Assembly: GCA_021730905.1 (NCBI GenBank)
Contig: JAKFYK010000029.1
Span: forward strand, 1 to 64,000
DNA: 64,000 bases
Direction of reading: 5' to 3'
From: Betaproteobacteria bacterium
GTDB taxonomy: Bacteria; Pseudomonadota; Gammaproteobacteria; Burkholderiales; SG8-41
Shown: positions 59,156-64,000 of the stretch, one piece after another
Layout: the number at the start of each line of letters is the position of its first letter
Position numbering within the stretch: the first letter of the stretch is position 1
The notes under the pieces: generated by a model
Databases searched by the model: none
What the model saw: the letters and a program-made list of their open reading frames with translations, nothing else
What the model was told of the DNA's origin: nothing
Made by a program: the position numbers and the translations under genes

Positions 59156-60211
59156 TCACGCCGCCGCCTTCGCCGGCGTTAGCGAAATACTGCTGCGCTT
59201 CTGCTCGATCACCGGCACATCGTCCGGCACCACACGCCAGTGCACGCTGCGCACGCCGCCGAATTCGCGTTTGATTTTCATCCAGTTGTCGCCGCCATCC
59301 CGGCTGAGAAACAGTTGCCCCAGATTGGTCACCACATAAATCAGCTTCGCGTCGGACGCATTCATGCCCAGGCACCAGACGGTGCTGTTCAGATCGGCGG
59401 GCAGCGCGCGCTCCTGCCAGCTTTGCCCGGCGTCGTCGCTGACCAACAAACGCCCGGTCGAGCCCGGCGGCCAGTCGCCATTGGTGAGGAAAATACGTTT
59501 GAATCCATCCATCCGCAATTGAATGCCACGCGTGTATTGCCAGGGTGAATCGAGTTGCACGAATTCCCAGCTATCGCCCGCATCGCGGCTGTAATGCAGC
59601 CCGCGATTGGTGGTCGCCATCATCAAGCGTTTGCCACCGGCATCGCGCGTGGCAAGGACGCCGTGGATATCCGCCGACACCAGCCCCTGCGTGAGCAAGG
59701 TCCAGGTGTCGCCGCCATCGGTGCTGCGATAGATGCCGCCGATCTCCACCGTGACCCAGATCGTCCTGTCATCTATAGGATCAAACAGAATCTGCGTCAC
59801 CCGCGTCGGCCCGCGGTTGATATCGGAGAACTGTGCGAGGTCAGGCAGCTTGCAAGCCTGCCAGTTCTTGCCACGATCCTGAGAACGGTAAACCGACGCC
59901 GGGCAGGTGCCGGCGAAAATCACATCGGGTGCTTTTTCCGATTGCGCCACCGCCCACACGTCCTTGCCGGGAAACGTGGTCGCGGTCCACAGCCCGTCGT
60001 ATTCGTCCCAGCGCATCAGGCCGTGGCTGGTTGCCGCGAGCAGCGTGCGTGCATCGTCCGCGTGACTCGCAAACCCGCGCACCGCCACTTCGAGATACAA
60101 CCCCGACAGGCTGTTGGGGCGCACCCAACTCGCGCCGAGATCGTCGCTGAACCACACGGAATGCCCGTCGCTGCCGACGTAAGTTCTGATTTTCACTGCC
60201 TTGCTCCTCAT
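59156..60211 (-). CDS. BNR/Asp-box beta-propeller protein
   Basis: Protein of 351 aa without signal peptide. Asp-box repeats S-x-D-x-G-x-x-W recur: WFSDDLGASWV, YRSQDRGKNWQ, YRSTDGGDTWT, HYSRDAGDSWE, LVSDDAGQSWQ, FLSRDGGDNWM. They indicate a six-bladed sialidase-type or VPS10-like propeller. Catalytic sialidase residues are not apparent, so a binding or structural role is more likely. ATG at 60211 or, with better ribosome-site spacing, GTG at 60196 can start it. Lies between two Bug genes. Confidence 0.82.
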   Translation of the reverse strand: MRSKAVKIRTYVGSDGHSVWFSDDLGASWVRPNSLSGLYLEVAVRGFASHADDARTLLAATSHGLMRWDEYDGLWTATTFPGKDVWAVAQSEKAPDVIFAGTCPASVYRSQDRGKNWQACKLPDLAQFSDINRGPTRVTQILFDPIDDRTIWVTVEIGGIYRSTDGGDTWTLLTQGLVSADIHGVLATRDAGGKRLMMATTNRGLHYSRDAGDSWEFVQLDSPWQYTRGIQLRMDGFKRIFLTNGDWPPGSTGRLLVSDDAGQSWQERALPADLNSTVWCLGMNASDAKLIYVVTNLGQLFLSRDGGDNWMKIKREFGGVRSVHWRVVPDDVPVIEQKRSSISLTPAKAAA

Positions 60212-60230
60212 CGTTGCACTGCCACTCCCC

Positions 60231-61208
60231 TCACTCTCCCTTGATACCCGCCTCCTTGATCACCTGCGCCCAGGTCGCGGTTTCTGCCTTGATGCGCGCA
60301 GCCAGTTCCTGCGGCGTGCTGGTCTCCGGTTCCAGTCCCTGGCGCGACAGCGCCTGCTGCACGTCGGGCATGGCAACCACCTTGAGCGATTCGCCGTGGA
60401 GCCGGCGAATGACAGCCGCCGGCGTATGAGCGGGCACCAAAAATGCGTACCACGACCCCACGTCGAATCCCGGAAAGCCCTGCTCTATCATCGTCGGCAA
60501 ATCCGGCGCGACTTTGGAGCGGCGTGCGCCGGTGGTGGCAAATGCCTTGAGCCTGCCGGTTTTTACATGCGGCATCGACGACGCAATGCTGCCGAACAGC
60601 ACCTGCACTTCACCGCCCAGCAACGCGGCAGCGGCCGGACCGCCCCCCTTGTAGGCAATGTGCACCATCTTGATGCCCGCGCGCTTGCTGAACAATTCCG
60701 CCGCCATGTGCAGGGGCGTGCCCATGCCACCCGATGAAAAATTAAACGCGCCCGGTTTCTGCTTCGCCAGCGCGATGAATTCCTTGAGATTGTTCGCCGG
60801 CACGCTCGGATGCAACACCATGATGTATTGCGCCGTCGCCAGCAGGGTCACCGGCTGAAAATCCTTCTCCACGCTGAACGGCAGTTTATACAACGAGGGA
60901 TTCACCGTAAGCACGGTATTGAAACCCAGAAAAATGGTGTGCCCGTCCGGATTGGCCTTGGCGACGATATCGGCCGCGAGATTGCCGCCCGCGCCGCCGC
61001 GGTTATCGACCACCCATGCCTGTCCCATGGCTTCGTGCAATCTGGGCGTCAGAATGCGCGCGGTGGTATCCGAGCCGCCGCCCGCCGCGAACGGCACCAG
61101 CAGGCGGATCGGACGCGTTGGGTATGCGGGATCGGCGGCTGCGGCTGATGTTGGCAGCACTATAGCGCAAGCAATAAATAATGAATAAAAACATATACTT
61201 ATATTCAT
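60231..61208 (-). CDS. Bug/TctC-family periplasmic solute-binding protein
   Basis: Exported receptor of 325 aa. ATG 61208 has GGAGG at good spacing; an ATG 12 bases upstream overlaps that site. The signal peptide MNISICFYSLFIACAIVLPTSAAAA starts with codons supplied by a junction motif. Marks: YPTRPIRLLVPF, AAGGGSDTTARI, DNRGGAGGNLAADIVA, KLPFSVEKDFQPVTL, HIAYKGGGPA, APDLPTMIEQGFP. Directly follows the MmgE/PrpD gene (15 bp), suggesting a 2-methylcitrate-like or other branched carboxylate ligand, which is inference. Confidence 0.93.
   Translation of the reverse strand: MNISICFYSLFIACAIVLPTSAAAADPAYPTRPIRLLVPFAAGGGSDTTARILTPRLHEAMGQAWVVDNRGGAGGNLAADIVAKANPDGHTIFLGFNTVLTVNPSLYKLPFSVEKDFQPVTLLATAQYIMVLHPSVPANNLKEFIALAKQKPGAFNFSSGGMGTPLHMAAELFSKRAGIKMVHIAYKGGGPAAAALLGGEVQVLFGSIASSMPHVKTGRLKAFATTGARRSKVAPDLPTMIEQGFPGFDVGSWYAFLVPAHTPAAVIRRLHGESLKVVAMPDVQQALSRQGLEPETSTPQELAARIKAETATWAQVIKEAGIKGE
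61185..61201 (-). repeat. AT-rich junction motif, copy 17 (inside coding sequence)
   Basis: TAAGTATATGTTTTTAT on the minus strand, sense to the Bug gene, starting 4 nt after its ATG and encoding ISICFY. The tail TCATTATTTATT follows. The MmgE/PrpD stop is 22 bp upstream. Confidence 0.8.
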
Positions 61209-61223
61209 CCTGTCCTCCATGCG

Positions 61224-62597
61224 TTACACCACTGTCAAGCGCAGAATCTCGCCTGCATCAGTCATGTCTTCCAATTGCCATAAGCGCGCGAGCATCGTAT
61301 CTATCTTTGCATCCGGCAGCACCTTTTTCGCCAGGGTGCGAAATTTCTTTTCGATATCGGCATCGTCCATCGGATTCTTCCAATGTCCTTTGTGATGATC
61401 CACTACCGTGCTGTGCGTAGCACCCGACGTGGTAATCAGTTTGAAATAACAGCGCATCGCCGCCGGCATGTGTTTGTCAGCGTCGGCAGAGACCTTGATT
61501 TTAACTTTGCGTGTAAGTGCGCGGATCGCCGGATTGAACACATGCGCGTCATCAAAATGTTCTTCCTGCACGTCGCCGTGGATCAGCGCCACCGCCACCG
61601 TGTACGGCATGCTGTGGTCGGCGGTCTCGCGGTTGGGTGGCTCCCATTTTTCCGGCGTGTCAGCCATTAACACTATCGCCGTGGTCACGGTTTCGATGTG
61701 GATTTCCGCGATGTCGTCAGGTGACGAAACCTTTTCGCGCATCTGCAGTGCGGCCTCCACCACCGTCTGCGAATACTGGCCCAGCGGAAAGCGCTTGATC
61801 AGGCATTCCATGATCTTGAATGGCGCGCCGCCGTTGTTACCTTGGCCGCCTAGCGTGTCGAGCGTAAAGGTCTTTCGCGCCACCGCTTTGAAATAACCGC
61901 CAACGCCTTCAAAGATCGGTGACGGCCCGGTCATGCCGCGCGCCGCCAGCATCGCCGCAAACACGGCGTTGCGACTGGCGTTGGCATACGCACAGCCCTT
62001 CCACATCGACACATTGCCGATGCGTGTTTGATACAGCGCATTGTTCGGCGCGATGCCCAACTGCATGCAATGCTCGAACGGCTTGCCTCGCAGCCCGAAC
62101 AGCCACGCCGCTGCCGCTGTGCTCGCCATGCCGCCCACGGTAACGTGGTCGTAACCTATGGGTTTCAGATCCACTTCATCGCAAATGCGGCAAAATATTT
62201 CGTAAGCCAGCACCGTGCCCGTGATGACGTCCCTGCCGGAACGCTGGTTGATCTCGGCGGCCGTCAGCACCGCAGCAATGCTGTCACTCGGGTGCCCCGA
62301 CTCGCCTGTGCTGGTATAGCCGTCGTTGTAATCCAGAAAGCGAATCATCACGCCGTTGGCGAAGGTCGCCAGTTCCGGGCTGGTTCTGATGCCGCTCACC
62401 ATCAGCGTCGCGGGCTGTCTGCTGCTGGTCATGTCAGCGAGGTCGCGCGCGATTTTTTCCGGCGCACTGTCATAGCCGCCCAGCGCGCAACCGATGGAAT
62501 CGATAATCACCCGCTTGGCGGTTTGGATGACTTCCGGCGGCAGGTCTTCATAGCGCAGGCCGGCGGCGTAGTTACTGAGTTGCTCTACCAGGGTCAC
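61224..62597 (-). CDS. MmgE/PrpD-family protein
   Basis: Protein of 457 aa of the 2-methylcitrate dehydratase/cis-aconitate decarboxylase family: IIDSIGCALGGYDS, FANGVMIRFLDYNDGYTS (active-site region), GHPSDSIAAVLTAAEI, YDHVTVGGMASTAAAAWLFGL, ADHSMPYTVAVALIHGDV. The GTG start has GAAGAGG upstream. Members dehydrate or decarboxylate tricarboxylates, though many relatives in such Bug-linked clusters have unknown substrates. It is followed by a Bug gene. A second, partial family member lies at the window edge. Confidence 0.88.
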   Translation of the reverse strand: MTLVEQLSNYAAGLRYEDLPPEVIQTAKRVIIDSIGCALGGYDSAPEKIARDLADMTSSRQPATLMVSGIRTSPELATFANGVMIRFLDYNDGYTSTGESGHPSDSIAAVLTAAEINQRSGRDVITGTVLAYEIFCRICDEVDLKPIGYDHVTVGGMASTAAAAWLFGLRGKPFEHCMQLGIAPNNALYQTRIGNVSMWKGCAYANASRNAVFAAMLAARGMTGPSPIFEGVGGYFKAVARKTFTLDTLGGQGNNGGAPFKIMECLIKRFPLGQYSQTVVEAALQMREKVSSPDDIAEIHIETVTTAIVLMADTPEKWEPPNRETADHSMPYTVAVALIHGDVQEEHFDDAHVFNPAIRALTRKVKIKVSADADKHMPAAMRCYFKLITTSGATHSTVVDHHKGHWKNPMDDADIEKKFRTLAKKVLPDAKIDTMLARLWQLEDMTDAGEILRLTVV

Positions 62598-62641
62598 AAA
62601 ACTTGCCTCTTCAAATAGGACCGAAAAAACTGCCGTGCACG

Positions 62642-63469
62642 CTAACGCGCAGGCGGTTTAAGTGCTGCAAACCGGAATTTCAGCAACGCTTTTTCAGACT
62701 CGTTTAATTCCACGCCGAGATGCTTGCGTAAATTCTCCAGGTAGGCTGTGAAATCCGTGACGGTTTCGCTCTCCAATGTGCCTTGGGTCAGATCAAAACA
62801 TTTGAAAGTATGATCACTGAGCGTAACGCGCCCCTGCGATGTCATTTTGGTGCCAATGATAGCGTCCCGAAAAATGTGTTGTGAGCTATTCGATGTATAG
62901 AAATTTGCCATCTCCATATCGATGGGCAAGGCCGGTTCAATCTTGAAAGTGTACAGCGGGTACCATTCCCGTTCTATTTGCTTCTGTAGATAAAAACCGT
63001 GCACCTCGTCTTTATGCAAGCGGTAGATCTCGCCCAACTGCTCAACTTCGACATCTGATTGCACAATCAAGGGATGCCGGAAACCGGAGCCTCCAAAACC
63101 CACGTCACAAAGCCAGATTTGTCCATCAAGTTCCACCAGATTAACGTGATGGGTACGCCCGCCGGGTTGAGGGCGGTTACGGTGTACACGCGCCATATTG
63201 GCATGGCACTTAAAGCCAAGTTCAGTAAGCACCATCAAGAACAAACCATTCTGCTCAAAGCAATAACCACCACGCTGACGCAATAACATTTTTCTTGTAA
63301 GCGTCTCTGCATCGAGATTGACGGCCTGGTGGCAAAAGACATCGATATTCTCGTAGGGAATGTGCTGCAAGTGCAACAGGTGCAAATCCCTCAAGGTTTG
63401 CAAATCGACCGTGGGCGTTTCAGTATATTTAATTCGTTTGAAATAGAGGTCTAAGAAATTGTTTGTCAT
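62642..63469 (-). CDS. nat: arylamine N-acetyltransferase
   Basis: Cytosolic acetyl-CoA-dependent enzyme of 275 aa. Catalytic triad: C70 in RQRGGYCFEQN, H108 in THHVNLVEL and D122 in CDVGFGGSG. Domain layout and length match bacterial NATs, which acetylate aromatic amines and hydrazines. Base composition is visibly more A/T-rich than in neighbours (for example LYFKRIKYTETPT, NFYTSNSSQHIF), which may indicate recent acquisition. Interrupts two MmgE/PrpD-family genes on the same strand. Confidence 0.88.
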   Translation of the reverse strand: MTNNFLDLYFKRIKYTETPTVDLQTLRDLHLLHLQHIPYENIDVFCHQAVNLDAETLTRKMLLRQRGGYCFEQNGLFLMVLTELGFKCHANMARVHRNRPQPGGRTHHVNLVELDGQIWLCDVGFGGSGFRHPLIVQSDVEVEQLGEIYRLHKDEVHGFYLQKQIEREWYPLYTFKIEPALPIDMEMANFYTSNSSQHIFRDAIIGTKMTSQGRVTLSDHTFKCFDLTQGTLESETVTDFTAYLENLRKHLGVELNESEKALLKFRFAALKPPAR

Positions 63470-63493
63470 TAATCGAATCTGGGCGAAAAATTT

Positions 63494-64000
63494 TCAGCTT
63501 TTCAAAAAATCCCGCACACTTCCCTCATCCCGCAATCGCCACACGCGCTGTATCACCCGCCCCATTTCCGATTCGCCTGCGCCGCCGCTATAGCCGGCGA
63601 GCCGCACCGCCTTGTCTTCGATTTCCGGACGCGTGAGCGTGTTGTCCGGGTCGCCTTTGGGCGACGACACGCGGCCTTCGAGTTTGCGGCCGTCTTGGGT
63701 CGTTGCTGTGACGTGTCCCAGCCAGCGCTTGGGATAAGCGCCATCCACAACCGGATCAAGCACCATCTTCACCTTGTCGTGAAACGCGCGCGTCGCCGGG
63801 TCTTTCAGTGCGGCCTCGGTGAAATCCGCCAGTCCCGCACGTCCGTGCAGCGCGGCCAGCGCGAGCACGAAACCCATGGAAAATTTCGATTGATGGATGC
63901 TCTGCGGATCGGTCACCGGGCCCAGCACATCGATAGCGCCCTGATGCACGTGCGCGGTGACGCTGGCAATGTCATCGGCCTTCAACTGGTTGTCACGCAT
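63494..64000 (-). CDS. MmgE/PrpD-family protein, C-terminal part (runs off the window)
   Basis: The visible 168 residues match the C-terminal domain of MmgE/PrpD proteins: DDIASVTAHVHQGAIDVLGPVTDP, SIHQSKFSMGFVLALAALHGRAG, EIEDKAVRLAGYSGG. The ATG at 64000 is probably an internal Met, so the gene continues beyond the edge. It differs clearly from the full-length member at 61224. If both are enzymes of one pathway they may act on different stereoisomers; this is conjecture. Confidence 0.82.
   Translation of the reverse strand: MRDNQLKADDIASVTAHVHQGAIDVLGPVTDPQSIHQSKFSMGFVLALAALHGRAGLADFTEAALKDPATRAFHDKVKMVLDPVVDGAYPKRWLGHVTATTQDGRKLEGRVSSPKGDPDNTLTRPEIEDKAVRLAGYSGGAGESEMGRVIQRVWRLRDEGSVRDFLKS

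Noticed and set aside
1228-61201. The junction motif as a sigma70 promoter
   Set aside because: Copies occur in both orientations, inside coding sequences and after stops; spacing of TTG- and TAT-like boxes is not constant. A promoter role for single copies is not excluded.
1228-61201. The junction motif as integron attC sites or a CRISPR array
   Set aside because: No inverted-repeat core as in attC, no regular spacing, no integrase, no cas genes; genes lie on both strands.

Overview
The window looks like chromosomal DNA of a GC-rich betaproteobacterium, most likely of the Burkholderiales. The main reason is fifteen genes for periplasmic Bug/TctC-type solute-binding proteins, a family massively expanded in that order, set among genes for organic-acid, aromatic-acid and hydroxy-acid metabolism. 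No plasmid or phage backbone is visible. Gene density is high and operons are short. The one poorly coding stretch is about 39.2-40.9 kb, just downstream of a tRNA-Val(CAC).

Layout. 0-7.3 kb: a Cys-rich small protein, an Asp/Glu-racemase-like enzyme plus Bug pair, a second Bug, a YjgN-like membrane protein with an M48 protease, a URO-D-family enzyme and a third Bug. 7.6-11.1 kb: a small membrane protein, an MFS permease with two TauE/SafE permeases, and a cupin. 11.2-20.3 kb (plus strand): a catabolic block of MDR oxidoreductase, AMP-dependent acyl-CoA ligase, hotdog thioesterase, UbiD decarboxylase, Bug, Rieske oxygenase alpha and beta subunits, D-2-hydroxyacid dehydrogenase and RidA. 20.3-25.6 kb: an atypical response regulator, a VOC protein, an FAD-dependent oxidoreductase and two alpha/beta hydrolases. 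25.7-38.6 kb (minus strand): an exported TPR-CHAT protein, three Bugs in a row behind a hydroxyacid dehydrogenase, a fumarase/aspartase-superfamily lyase, a fatty-acid hydroxylase, a NodB-type deacetylase, a YVTN propeller and a DadA-like oxidase. 40.9-48.7 kb (minus strand): a TPP enzyme, a LapG-like protease, a Bug, D-tartrate dehydratase and a MacAB-like export system. 49.1-64 kb: seven more Bugs with an SDR, a second racemase-family enzyme, a BNR propeller, two MmgE/PrpD proteins and an arylamine N-acetyltransferase.

How the genes work together. The recurring unit is one catabolic enzyme gene plus one Bug gene (racemase-Bug twice, tartrate dehydratase-Bug, MmgE/PrpD-Bug, hydroxyacid dehydrogenase-Bug, SDR-Bug). 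No TctA or TctB membrane subunit is encoded here, so these receptors must feed transporters encoded elsewhere or act as sensors.

The most unusual signal is a dispersed AT-rich motif, TAAGTATTTGTTTTTAT with close variants. I find 16 good copies and one degenerate one. They occur in both orientations, each within about 40 bp of a start or stop codon, and often exactly at an enzyme/Bug junction. Several copies lie inside the reading frame and create unrelated proteins that begin with the same residues (FKNKYLKY). Some supply the stop codon of the upstream gene. I do not recognise it as a known element. Other short repeats sit at gene starts as well: a TTCGACAGGCTCAGGACAGG repeat in the signal-peptide region of three Bugs, a hairpin repeat in a fourth, a large palindrome abutting the ridA start codon, and an inverted-dimer, MITE-like element of about 270 bp.
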